64,000 nt of DNA from Bergeyella porcorum. Lineage in GTDB: Bacteria > Bacteroidota > Bacteroidia > Flavobacteriales > Weeksellaceae. This document shows positions 26,401 to 33,250 of the stretch, in pieces (position 1 is the stretch's first letter; each line of letters opens with the position of its first letter). The translations under genes and the position numbers were made by a program. The notes beneath the pieces are model-generated. The model saw nothing but the letters and a program-made list of their open reading frames with translations, searched no databases and was not told the DNA's origin. Where the stretch lies: positions 1 to 64,000 of the forward strand of contig NZ_JBHMFD010000007.1 of assembly GCF_042427575.1 (NCBI RefSeq). Direction: 5' to 3'.

Positions 26401-26735
26401 TCCTCGTATCGGTTGATATTTTGCTCGGTAGTAATGGCAGGATGCTGCCCTGTCTGAATCGCATATTGCTCCGCAGGAAGCCCAAAACTATCATAGCCTA
26501 TTGGATGCAATACATTGAAGCCCTGATGCCTTTTATATCGGGAATAAATATCCGAAGCAATATACCCAAGCGGATGCCCCACGTGCAGACCCGCCCCAGA
26601 AGGATACGGAAACATATCTAGGACATAATACTTAGGTTGTTGTTGGTTGGTAGATGGCTGTTGGCTTTTGAAGGTTTCATTTTCTTGCCAATATTTCTGC
26701 CACTTTTGCTCTATCGTCTTATGGTCGTAAAACAT
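23442..26735 (-). CDS. leuS: Leucyl-tRNA synthetase with an in-frame DUF559 endonuclease-like insert
   Basis: Charges tRNA-Leu with leucine. The 1097-residue reading frame has the HIGH motif in PYPSGAGLHVGHPLGY (about 43-58), the CP1 editing motif FTTRPDTIFGVS (about 462-473), SRQRYWGEPVPIYY and the KMSKS loop EKMSKSKYNVVNP. Residues about 293-459 are extra: they match DUF559 (Vsr-like endonuclease fold) and are bounded by GC-rich inverted repeats. Removing them leaves about 930 residues, the normal flavobacterial size. The break falls between GKSVGASVWF and IEVFTTRP, at the first strand of CP1. A short repeat-like SQQPSTNQQQP lies at about 23-33. A TAAATTTG box at 26755-26762 gives a short leader. 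Confidence 0.95.
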   Translation of the reverse strand: MFYDHKTIEQKWQKYWQENETFKSQQPSTNQQQPKYYVLDMFPYPSGAGLHVGHPLGYIASDIYSRYKRHQGFNVLHPIGYDSFGLPAEQYAIQTGQHPAITTEQNINRYEEQLRKIGFSFDWSRELRTSDASYYKWTQWIFIQLFNSWYNNTSNKAESIETLVQHFEQYGTENLNAAQTEALSFSAEEWRNASEEDKQDILLNYRLAFRAETTVNWCPALGTVLANDEVKDGKSERGGYPVYQKKMMQWSMRITAYSERLLQGLDQLDWSDAVKDSQRNWIGKSVGASVWFPLSPEGGKNANSLISQEEAGSSEKKGKYGYMTGTNCPHLLLEKAQEMRDNPTAAEMAMWEVLKSKNLGDKFRRQHLVGDFIADFVCLSKRLIIEVDGGYHHTDEQQVLDEERTIALADLGYEVIRFNNEEVIGNIDNMIAQIQEKLSSRNVVQNDDNEVFPPSGDRGIEVFTTRPDTIFGVSFLTLAPEHELVAKITTPEQKAEVEAYVEATSKRSERERMADVKNITGAFTGAYAEHPLTKEPIPIWIGDYVLAGYGTGAVMAVPAGDERDYAFAKHFGLPIKNIFNQDISENAFSEKEGFVLENSDFLNGLGYKEATGKIVAKLEELEVGKAKINYRQRDAIFSRQRYWGEPVPIYYKDGLPYTLPVSALPLELPEVEKYLPTEDGDPPLGNAKNYAWDSEKEAVVSTDLIDNKTIFPLELSTMPGWAGSSWYFLRYMDSKNEDFFVDKNLVDYWGQVDLYIGGSEHATGHLLYSRFWNMFLYDRGFISHQEPFQKMINQGMILGVSAFVFRVNGTNQLVSKNLSKDYDTQKIPVDISLIQGNDELDIEGLRAWRPEFKDAEFILEDGKYICEREVEKMSKSKYNVVNPDDICEEYGADCLRLYEMFLGPLEQSKPWNTQGLSGVYGFLKKFYNLYFDGDTFSVSEEEPTKEEYKVLHTLIKKVVYDIEHFSFNTSVSSFMIAVNELQKLKCNKRAILEPLAVIISPYAPHICEELWQLLGHSTSIEYVKFPELNEAYLVEDEIEYPVSFNGKMKFKMKLPAELSPQEIEKIALADDRVKAQLGENSPKKIIVVPKKIINIVS
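25359..25860 (-). mobile_element. Putative mobile DUF559 cassette inside leuS, with terminal inverted repeats
   Basis: A 502-bp segment bounded by inverted repeats of about 25 bp. At 25359 the sequence begins CCCCCTGTCCCCCGAAGGGG; reading inward from 25860 on the other strand it begins CCCCCTATCCCCCGAAGGGG; both then run into As. Inside, in the leuS frame and direction, is a DUF559 domain: PTAAEMAMWEVLKSKNLGDK, KFRRQHLVGDFIADFVC, RLIIEVDGGYHH (probable catalytic acids) and LADLGYEVIRFNNEEV. No stop codon occurs and the host frame is restored afterwards. It has no self-splicing motifs like an intein, so the mature LeuRS probably keeps it. Confidence 0.8.
26636..26671. repeat. Repeat-like stretch in the leuS 5' coding region
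   Basis: GTTGTTGTTGGTTGGTAGAT followed by GGCTGTTGGCT resembles the GTTGGCT heptamers inside cysS. It encodes SQQPSTNQQQP between the N-terminal helix and the HIGH-motif strand. Confidence 0.55.
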
Positions 26736-26754
26736 TTTCTTATTTTTTAAGCAA

Positions 26755-26762
26755 CAAATTTA
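26755..26762 (-). promoter_or_regulatory. -7 box for leuS
   Basis: TAAATTTG on the minus strand, 20 bp before the ATG. Confidence 0.55.
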
Positions 26763-26845
26763 ATATTTTAGTTTGAAAAATAATCAGTGATTTCCGATTT
26801 TTACCATCGTACAAGAAGATTTCACATTCCGTCATAAAAATATCC

Positions 26846-26853
26846 TATCTTTG
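26846..26853 (+). promoter_or_regulatory. -7 box for the GT2 gene
   Basis: TATCTTTG lies 15 bp before the ATG at 26869, so an in-frame TTG at 26851 falls within the box and cannot be the start. Confidence 0.65.
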
Positions 26854-26868
26854 CAAAAACACAAAGCA

Positions 26869-27621
26869 ATGCCATTAGTTTCTATCATCACACCGTGCTA
26901 TAATTCGGCTAAATTCCTAAAAGATACCATACAAGCGGTACAAAATCAAACCCTAACGGATTGGGAATGGATTATTACGGATGATAATTCCTCTGACAAC
27001 TCCTTAGAAATCCTCCAAGCGGTGAACGATGACAGAATTATTGTGATAGAATCTAAAACCAATGGTGGTGCAGGGCACGCTAGAAACCTCGCTTTGGAAA
27101 AAGCTTCGGGAAGGTTCATCACTTTCTTAGATGCAGATGATTATTGGTCCCCTGAATTTTTGGAAGAGATGACGCAGTTTATGCTTCAGGAACAAGCAGA
27201 GCTCGCCTACTCCAACTATGCCCGCTGTGATGAAAATATGACGCCTCTGATTGAAGATTTTAAAGCCGATAAAATAGTAACTTTTGATAATTTGCTAAAA
27301 ACTTGTAGGCTTTCTCTACTTTCTTCAATGTATGACTCCCAAAGGGTGGGCAAAGAGTATTTCCCTAAGGGTAGTAAACGCGAAGACCATGTAATGTGGC
27401 TCAATCTTTTGAAAAAAATCCCCGAAGGAAAGCCCCTACCCAAAACAATGGCAAAATACCGTATGCACGCCAATAGTGTATCTAGAAAGAAAAGCAATAT
27501 CATCAAAGACCAATATCTAGTGTACAAAGATTTTATGCACTTTTCCACTCTGAAATCCCTATACTACACGGCACATTGGGCTTTTAACGGATTTAAAAAG
27601 TATTCTAAATGGTTTAATTAA
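26869..27621 (+). CDS. Family 2 glycosyltransferase
   Basis: A 250-residue GT-A glycosyltransferase. It opens with PLVSIITPCYNSAKFLKDTI, has WIITDDNSSDNSLEIL for nucleotide binding, the DXD-type FLDADDYW (about 89-96) and a C-terminal acceptor part with REDHVMWLNLLKK. It probably adds a sugar to cell-surface glycan or LPS at the cytoplasmic face. The neighbour waaA, convergent, also belongs to LPS synthesis. Donor and acceptor cannot be read from sequence. Confidence 0.88.
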   Translation: MPLVSIITPCYNSAKFLKDTIQAVQNQTLTDWEWIITDDNSSDNSLEILQAVNDDRIIVIESKTNGGAGHARNLALEKASGRFITFLDADDYWSPEFLEEMTQFMLQEQAELAYSNYARCDENMTPLIEDFKADKIVTFDNLLKTCRLSLLSSMYDSQRVGKEYFPKGSKREDHVMWLNLLKKIPEGKPLPKTMAKYRMHANSVSRKKSNIIKDQYLVYKDFMHFSTLKSLYYTAHWAFNGFKKYSKWFN

Positions 27622-27721
27622 TAGTTGGCGGTTGATAGTTGAAGGTTGAGGGATAATACTTAAAACTCATTCTACTTAAACTCATCAAAGAGCAATATAT
27701 TCTTAATCCATTTCAAATCAA

Positions 27722-27762
27722 TACACCCCTTTTTTCTACTTTTCAGGAAAAAGGGAATTCTT
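27722..27762. terminator. Terminator-like hairpin between convergent genes
   Basis: CCCCTTTTTTCT pairs imperfectly with AGGAAAAAGGG between the GT2 and waaA ends. Just upstream (27623-27655) lie GTTGGCG/GTTGATA/GTTGAAG heptamers. Confidence 0.5.
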
Positions 27763-28998
27763 TTACCTTTCTAAAATCTTCTTAACCACCACTTCCGTAG
27801 CATTAGGTTGCATTTGGACAAATTGCTTTGCCTTTATAGCCATCTTTTCTCGCAAACCTGCATCATTTAAAAGCTTCAAAACAAAATCTGCTGCTTCCCC
27901 TTCAGTAGAAAAAGATTGTGCTCCACCAAAATGAATAAGTCCATCTGCCTCAGGGTTTTTCTTGTAATGATTTCCGAAGACAACGGGCTTACCAAATGTA
28001 GCCGCCTCCAAAATATTGTGCAAACCAGCCGTATGAAAACCTCCACCTACCACCGCAATATCCGCATAGGCATAGATTTTTGACAACAAGCCAATGGAAT
28101 CTATCACCAAGATATTAGAAGCTAAAGACAGGTCATTAGATTTCTCATTCAGTTCAGAATATTTTAATAAAGGGTTACGATAATGCTTTAAACCAATGTT
28201 TCTTTTAATATCGTGAGGGGCAATAATGATTTTCGCATTAGGATATTGAGATGCTACGCGGTCTGCAATGCCCTCTTCTGCTTCCCAAGAGCTTCCAAAA
28301 ACCACCAAAGGGCTATCTCCTTTAAATTTTTTAATGAAAGGAACGGTATTATCCCGATGCTGTATTTGTTTCACCCTATCAAAGCGGGTATCTCCCGAAA
28401 CAGACGAGTTTATAAGACCTATCTTCTTTGCTAATTCCTCCGAATGCTTTGTCTGATGGAAAAACCAATCAACATTTTGCTTCAACTGCTGTACCAACCA
28501 TTTTCCGTAAGGTTTGAAAAAAGCCTGCTTCTCATAGAACAAAGCCGAGACCACATAGATTTTAGCCCCCTGCTCTTTTAATCCCCTCAAAAGATGATAC
28601 CAGAAATCATACTTTACCGTGAAGAATATCTCCGTCTGAAAAACTGAAACAAACGCCTTAATATCCTGTTTTTTATCAAAGGGAAGATAGCAAACCGCAT
28701 CTGCAATATGCTGTTTTTTCACTACATTTTCATATCCTGATGGCGAAAAGAATGTAACCAGTACTTTGTGCGAAGGAAACTGCTGTCTAATCTGCTCCAA
28801 AACAGGCAAGCCCTGCTCATACTCCCCAAGACTGGCAGCGTGCATCCAGATTACTTTCTGATTGGCAAGTTTTTCCTTTACTATCGCCAAACTTTTCTTA
28901 CGCCCCTGCACTCCTTTTTTAGCCTTCTCATTAAACCACGAAAGCAACCTCAGCCCAAAAGCTAAAAGTGTGATGAATATATTATAGATGAACTGCAT
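27763..28998 (-). CDS. waaA: 3-deoxy-D-manno-octulosonic acid transferase
   Basis: Adds Kdo from CMP-Kdo to lipid A precursor (GT30, GT-B fold) at the inner membrane. The 411-residue product has an N-terminal membrane anchor (FIYNIFITLLAFGLRLLSWF), IWMHAASLGEYEQGLPVLEQ with the catalytic Glu near residue 62, and FGSSWEAEEGI. The C-terminal VVGGGFHTAGLHNILEAATF and GKPVVFGNHYKKNPEA form the nucleotide-binding domain. Family-typical length. Confidence 0.93.
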   Translation of the reverse strand: MQFIYNIFITLLAFGLRLLSWFNEKAKKGVQGRKKSLAIVKEKLANQKVIWMHAASLGEYEQGLPVLEQIRQQFPSHKVLVTFFSPSGYENVVKKQHIADAVCYLPFDKKQDIKAFVSVFQTEIFFTVKYDFWYHLLRGLKEQGAKIYVVSALFYEKQAFFKPYGKWLVQQLKQNVDWFFHQTKHSEELAKKIGLINSSVSGDTRFDRVKQIQHRDNTVPFIKKFKGDSPLVVFGSSWEAEEGIADRVASQYPNAKIIIAPHDIKRNIGLKHYRNPLLKYSELNEKSNDLSLASNILVIDSIGLLSKIYAYADIAVVGGGFHTAGLHNILEAATFGKPVVFGNHYKKNPEADGLIHFGGAQSFSTEGEAADFVLKLLNDAGLREKMAIKAKQFVQMQPNATEVVVKKILER

Positions 28999-29077
28999 TC
29001 CTTATTACTTGAAACCACAAAAGTCATAAAAGTTTTTTAATCTTCTACTATCCTACTACCGAAAAAAAAGTTCTGTT

Positions 29078-29560
29078 TTATTTTTTTTCTTCTAAGGCAT
29101 TGTTTAAATTATTTTCCTCTTTTTGTTTTTTAGCAGCATACCAATTAAATCCCAAAGATACCAAAAGAATTAAAGCAACGAATACAAAAGTTCCATTTCC
29201 TAAATTTTGTTTTAAGCCCTTACCTACTTGAATGGTTTCATAAACTATATAGAAAAATAATAGGGATACAAGAAATAATAACACATTAACCATTAATTGT
29301 CTTAGTTCTACATTTTTCATCACATTATTAGTAGCAAGAATATCCATCTTTGGCAAAAATGATAATAGAAAATACAAAAATATTGAAACTGCTACCAAAA
29401 TCCATATTGTGGCTTTACTACCCCAGCTATCTGTCTCACCACTCAGATTAAAGTGTGTAGGAATTTGCTCTGGTAATGATGGATATTCTACCCCTGCATA
29501 AATACCCGTAGCAATGATGAGAAAAAGACTAATAAGGTTAAAAATTTTATATAGCTTCAT
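29078..29560 (-). CDS. DUF1648 domain membrane protein
   Basis: A 160-residue integral membrane protein with four hydrophobic helices (about 5-24, 47-66, 88-108 and 122-142). The DUF1648 signature is YPSLPEQIPTHFNLSGETDSWG (reading 27-48). DUF1648 proteins include SdpI-like immunity and regulatory proteins, but this short version has no assigned role. Separated from the upstream gene by a terminator. Confidence 0.82.
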   Translation of the reverse strand: MKLYKIFNLISLFLIIATGIYAGVEYPSLPEQIPTHFNLSGETDSWGSKATIWILVAVSIFLYFLLSFLPKMDILATNNVMKNVELRQLMVNVLLFLVSLLFFYIVYETIQVGKGLKQNLGNGTFVFVALILLVSLGFNWYAAKKQKEENNLNNALEEKK

Positions 29561-29589
29561 CGTTTTAATGATTTAAAAGTTATGATTTT

Positions 29590-29618
29590 ATAAAAAAGGG
29601 GCAACAGAATTGCCCCAT
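29590..29618 (-). terminator. Terminator
   Basis: GGGGCAA and TTGCCCC form a hairpin with six Ts following on the minus strand, just after the stop at 29622. Confidence 0.85.
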
Positions 29619-29621
29619 AAG

Positions 29622-30317
29622 TCATCTTTTCACTACAATGCCCAACGCTTCTAAATCTTGGCTGTCTTGGAAAATAATTTTGGCATAGGCTATCAGCTCT
29701 AAGTAATTAGAATAGATTTCATCTAATGCTATATCTCTATTCTTCGTTGCTTTTTGAGCTTCACTCATTTCTATTTTTTGAGATTTCTTCAGCAAAGATA
29801 GCTCCTCCAAAGCATCTATCTGACCTTGTAGGTCTTCTTCTTTAATATTGATGCTCGCTACTTTTTGTTTAAGCTCATCACTTGATAAAATCTGTGCGTA
29901 GAAATTATTCACCTGCTGATACCAGGCACCATAAGCAAATTTTCTTTCACCAGAGAACTCTAAAAGCTTACTCACCTGAGTATTTCCTTTAAACAAAATC
30001 CTACATAAAGCCAAATGCCTCATATAGATTTCATTAATCTCCATCTTGCGGTTATTCATCCGCTCTGTTTCTGCATACTTATCTGCATATTCTTTCTTCT
30101 GCTTCTGAGAAAGATTTTCTAGCTCTGCTACTTTTTGCAAATAGACATCCAATTTTTCCTTAGTATAACCAATAGGCTCCAACTTAGGCAAAATAATTTC
30201 TGTACTAGCATTAGTAAAGGCTAGCTTCATTAGATAAATCTTCTCATCTACCGAAGCATAAACACTCTGCGAAGTCTTTTTAGACCTCATCTCATTTGAA
30301 TTTACTTCATTTTTCAT
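29622..30317 (-). CDS. Unrecognised coiled-coil-rich cytoplasmic protein
   Basis: A 231-residue, almost wholly helical protein with long charged stretches (KLDVYLQKVAELENLSQKQK; EELSLLKKSQKIEMSEAQKA) suggesting coiled coils. Two related halves each end in a motif like YMRHLALCRILFK and YSNYLELIAYAKIIF, so it may be an internal duplication. No family recognised. The start is the ATG at 30317; a TTG at 30368 would lie next to the transcription start. It has the clearest Bacteroidota promoter in the window, and a 21-bp tandem repeat array lies just upstream of that. Confidence 0.65.
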   Translation of the reverse strand: MKNEVNSNEMRSKKTSQSVYASVDEKIYLMKLAFTNASTEIILPKLEPIGYTKEKLDVYLQKVAELENLSQKQKKEYADKYAETERMNNRKMEINEIYMRHLALCRILFKGNTQVSKLLEFSGERKFAYGAWYQQVNNFYAQILSSDELKQKVASINIKEEDLQGQIDALEELSLLKKSQKIEMSEAQKATKNRDIALDEIYSNYLELIAYAKIIFQDSQDLEALGIVVKR

Positions 30318-30379
30318 AAAAATAGCATTTAGTTTAAAATTTGTGATATTTAGCAACCATTCATTCAATAGTTACCATA

Positions 30380-30410
30380 CAAATATAACAATTCAGAAAT
30401 AAACCACAAA
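30380..30410 (-). promoter_or_regulatory. Full Bacteroidota promoter (TTTG-N19-TATATTTG)
   Basis: On the minus strand TTTG (30410-30407), a 19-bp spacer and TATATTTG (30387-30380) fit the -33/-7 consensus exactly. The predicted leader to the ATG at 30317 is about 55 nt. The tandem repeat array begins about 30 bp further upstream. Confidence 0.8.
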
Positions 30411-30440
30411 GCAATTCATTTACTTTTTTTTATTCTTTTC

Positions 30441-30671
30441 CATAGAAATTATATTAAGGAAATAAAAAATAACATTAGGTCATATAGAAATAATATTCAG
30501 TCAGTAAAAAATAATATTCAGTCATATAGAAATAATATTTGGTCAATAAAAAATGATATTCGGTTATCAAAAAATGATATTCGGTCACATAGAAATAATA
30601 CTCAGTCAAGCAAAAACAATATTCAGTTAATAAAAAACAATATTCGGCTGACTGAATATTGTTTCTATATA
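30441..30671. repeat. Tandem array of ten ~21-bp repeats with an inverted final copy
   Basis: Ten head-to-tail units (two of 20 bp, eight of 21 bp) fill 30441-30648. The consensus is about CATATAGAAATAATATTCAG plus T, with two alternating flavours (TAGAAATAAT and TAAAAAATAAT). The array ends with an eleventh copy in opposite orientation (30650-30671), so the last two units form a hairpin (AACAATATTC / GAATATTGTT). A period of 21 bp puts each unit on the same helix face. It is non-coding and lies between a terminator (30681-30710) and a promoter (30380-30410). Confidence 0.92.
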
Positions 30672-30680
30672 AAGGAAAAT

Positions 30681-30710
30681 AAAAAATCCCTAACCTGAGA
30701 TTAGGGAAAT
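30681..30710 (-). terminator. Terminator after the NlpC/P60-like gene
   Basis: TCCCTAA and TTAGGGA with a 7-base loop, followed by six Ts on the minus strand. Confidence 0.85.
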
Positions 30711-30773
30711 TAAACTAATCGATGAAAATAACAATATATTTATCAAAAAACTAAAACTGAATAATATTAATCA

Positions 30774-31493
30774 TCACACTGATATCATTTTCTTCACAAA
30801 TCTTAGCTTATGCGTGTGCTTATTAAGGTCTTTATTGAAAATTCCTATGGAATCTATGTGATCTATCCTTACTTTTCCGTGGGCGTGGATTATTTTTTGG
30901 TCTTCCAGCATTATACCACAGTGGCAGATACGCCCTTCTCCATCTTCAAAGAACGCTACATCTCCCCATTCTGCCTCTTCTATGAAAGTCAATGCCTCAC
31001 CTATGGTAGCTTGTGCGTCTGCAAAACGCGGTAATGCAATGCCATTAACCTTAAACACCAATTGTACCAACGCTGCTGCATCTACACCAAAGAAACTACG
31101 CCCTCCTGCAAGGCTTGGGACATTAAGAAAGCTCAAAACTCCTGCTACAATACGCTCTCGAAGGCTATCCGTAGGCACTTCTTCGGGATTCTCTCGCTCT
31201 ACCTCCGAGCCTAAGGACAGCAGATATCTATCCTCCCCCTGATTATAGAATAAAACTTGTGTAGTGATGAGCTCCGTTTGTCTTTTTGCGAAATCTTCCT
31301 CCGAAATCTGCTGAACTTGCAGGGCATTAACCCAACCTTCGCAGCCATCAAAGTGTCCTTTCACTCTAAGCCAATCTCCTTTGCTATCTAATACCTCCAT
31401 ACTCTCTCCAAATAAAAACTGAGTAAGCAGTGGAGCAGCATCATCTCTCTGGGCAGTAACAGATACTACGGATATATTGGCAATTGCTTTCAT
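30774..31493 (-). CDS. NlpC/P60-like (C40) protein with SH3-like domains, catalytic Cys replaced
   Basis: A 239-residue protein with an SH3-like N-terminal part (about 1-60, ending WLRVKGHFDGCEGWVNALQV), a linker, and an NlpC/P60-like fold from about 115. Active members cleave peptidoglycan stem peptides with a Cys-His pair and read DCSG here. This one reads GRSFFGVDAAALVQ, so Ala139 occupies the catalytic Cys position. The His region survives (CHCGIML, His191; IIHAHG, His203). No signal peptide is visible. It is probably a non-catalytic binding protein, or uses another nucleophile. The ATG at 31493 is preferred to a TTG three codons upstream. Confidence 0.8.
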   Translation of the reverse strand: MKAIANISVVSVTAQRDDAAPLLTQFLFGESMEVLDSKGDWLRVKGHFDGCEGWVNALQVQQISEEDFAKRQTELITTQVLFYNQGEDRYLLSLGSEVERENPEEVPTDSLRERIVAGVLSFLNVPSLAGGRSFFGVDAAALVQLVFKVNGIALPRFADAQATIGEALTFIEEAEWGDVAFFEDGEGRICHCGIMLEDQKIIHAHGKVRIDHIDSIGIFNKDLNKHTHKLRFVKKMISV

Positions 31494-31592
31494 AATTATC
31501 AAAATTTATTGTTTAGAATAAAGAAAACAGAACAAAAGAAGAAAAAATAAAAGCCGCTTCTCCAATTCTGAATCTCTAATCTCTAATTTCTT

Positions 31593-32240
31593 TTATTTTT
31601 TTCTTAAAACTGTAACCCCATCTCTCAATGGTAGGATAAAACTATCAAAATCTTCATCTTTTGCCACCAAATCATTGAGAGCTTTGATGGTTTTGGTCAT
31701 CTTACTCTTGGGATTTTCTTCCAGCACCTTTCCATACCAAAGCACATTATCAAACAATACCACCGAACCGCTCTTTAATTTGGGCTTTACCAAATGAAAA
31801 TAGTCCACATAAGCCCCTTTATTGGCATCTACAAAGACTAAATCAAACACCTCATCGGTATTTTGCAGGTATTCCCTTCCATCTTGTAGGCGAAATTCTA
31901 TTTTATCTGCAAATTCACTTTGGGCAAAGTACTTTTTAGGCAAATAAGACAAGGCTTCATCGATATCTAAGGTGATGATTTTTCCATCTTCTGCCAAACC
32001 TTCAGCCATACAGAGCGTAGCATAGCCTGTAAAAGTCCCCAGCTCTAAAATGCGTCTCGGACGAAGCATTTTGGACATCACGGCAAGGAAACGCCCCTGC
32101 TGCAAGCCAGAAATCATATGCGATTGTGGTGCATCTTGGTAGGTTTCTTCTCTTAGCTGAGTTAAAAGGTTGGATTCTGAGGAAGTATGATTTTCTAAAT
32201 AGGCATCCATCTCTGGACTTAGTTCACTGAAAAAGCTCAT
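31593..32240 (-). CDS. Class I SAM-dependent O-methyltransferase
   Basis: A 215-residue protein of the COMT/caffeoyl-CoA O-methyltransferase-like family (Methyltransf_3). Motif I is RILELGTFTGYATLCMA (about 62-78), the acidic loop IITLDID follows, the metal-binding region is VFVDANKGAYVDYF, and VLFDNVLWYGKV is the post-motif. Substrate unknown; the family methylates catechol-type hydroxyls with a divalent metal. No operon partner. Confidence 0.9.
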   Translation of the reverse strand: MSFFSELSPEMDAYLENHTSSESNLLTQLREETYQDAPQSHMISGLQQGRFLAVMSKMLRPRRILELGTFTGYATLCMAEGLAEDGKIITLDIDEALSYLPKKYFAQSEFADKIEFRLQDGREYLQNTDEVFDLVFVDANKGAYVDYFHLVKPKLKSGSVVLFDNVLWYGKVLEENPKSKMTKTIKALNDLVAKDEDFDSFILPLRDGVTVLRKK

Positions 32241-32274
32241 TGGAAAAGTTTCATATTTTTTTGCTGCTCAAAAG

Positions 32275-32310
32275 TAAAAAAAACCTTAGAAATATTCACT
32301 TCTAAGGTTC
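32275..32310 (-). terminator. Terminator after the OmpA-family gene
   Basis: AACCTTAGAA and TTCTAAGGTT pair perfectly and are followed on the minus strand by at least six Ts. Confidence 0.88.
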
Positions 32311-32332
32311 TTTATTTTCAAAAAAGTTGATT

Positions 32333-33169
32333 TTAGTTCTTTACAGGAGCTATATCCATCAGTTTCATAAACTCATCTAGCTTCGGCATAATGATGATTT
32401 CCGTTCTACGATTCTCTGCTCTTCCAGATACGGAAGCATTCGTAGTTTTAGGGTTGTACTCACTTCTACCGCCTGCGGTAATTCTATTAGGATTCACCCC
32501 AAACTGCGTTTGTAGAATCTTGGCTACAGCTGTAGCTCTTAGGGCAGAAAGATCCCAGTTGTCTTTAGGTAAATTAGCCGAGCTTAGTGGTACATTATCC
32601 GTGTTCCCTTCAATCAGTACAGAGTAAGTATCATAGTCGTTAATCACCGCTGCTACTTTACCCAAAACTTCTCTGGCTGCTGGCAACACATTGTAATCCC
32701 CAGACTTGTAAAGCATCTTATCGGATAGGGAAATCATTACCACCCCTTTCAATACTTTTACATCTACATCCTGATCTGCCACATTATCCAAAGAGCGTTT
32801 CAGCTTATTAGACAAAGCCAAATTTAAACTATCATTTCGGGAGTTGGTAGAAATCAATTGTTTGATATATTTATTAGACGCATTGATTTCGCCTACCAAT
32901 TTATCGATGTTTGCAGAAGATTTCCCTGTATTAGACAAACAAGCATCCAATGAAGATTTCAAAGCATCGTGCTGACTTTTCAAGAGGTTGTTTTCGCTCG
33001 TCAAAGCGGTATTCTGCGATTTCAAATCTTGGATTTCTCTTTGTCTTTCTGCTAAGTTTTCTAAACTCTGCTTGTAGTTGAGATTAAGGGCATCGTACTG
33101 CTTTTGACTCACACAGCTTGCCATTGTTACAGCTAAGCCTACTGCTGCTAAAATTTTTCCTATTTTCAT
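32333..33169 (-). CDS. OmpA-family peptidoglycan-binding lipoprotein
   Basis: A 278-residue lipoprotein (lipobox VTMASC, Cys19). A coiled coil spans about 25-85 (LAERQREIQDLKSQNTALTS), and an OmpA C-terminal domain spans about 135-265. The peptidoglycan-binding signature is present: VLIEGNTDNVPLS, NWDLSALRATAVAKIL, RITAGGRSEYNP and GRAENRRTEIII. It should tether an envelope membrane to the cell wall. Divergent from tilS; a TAAATTTG box at 33193-33200 gives a leader of under 25 nt. Confidence 0.92.
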   Translation of the reverse strand: MKIGKILAAVGLAVTMASCVSQKQYDALNLNYKQSLENLAERQREIQDLKSQNTALTSENNLLKSQHDALKSSLDACLSNTGKSSANIDKLVGEINASNKYIKQLISTNSRNDSLNLALSNKLKRSLDNVADQDVDVKVLKGVVMISLSDKMLYKSGDYNVLPAAREVLGKVAAVINDYDTYSVLIEGNTDNVPLSSANLPKDNWDLSALRATAVAKILQTQFGVNPNRITAGGRSEYNPKTTNASVSGRAENRRTEIIIMPKLDEFMKLMDIAPVKN

Positions 33170-33192
33170 ACTCTATTTATTTTAACGAAATC

Positions 33193-33233
33193 CAAATTTA
33201 CAAATTCATTTTTAAAAAGAACACTTATATTTG
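33193..33233. promoter_or_regulatory. Divergent promoters for the OmpA gene and tilS
   Basis: TAAATTTG on the minus strand (33200-33193) serves the OmpA lipoprotein gene. TATATTTG on the plus strand (33226-33233) serves tilS, 18 bp before its ATG. Confidence 0.6.
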
Positions 33234-33250
33234 CTAAATTATTCAACTTT

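Noticed and set aside
30441..30671. CRISPR array
   Set aside because: Units are contiguous 21-bp tandem repeats with no unique spacers, and no cas genes are present.
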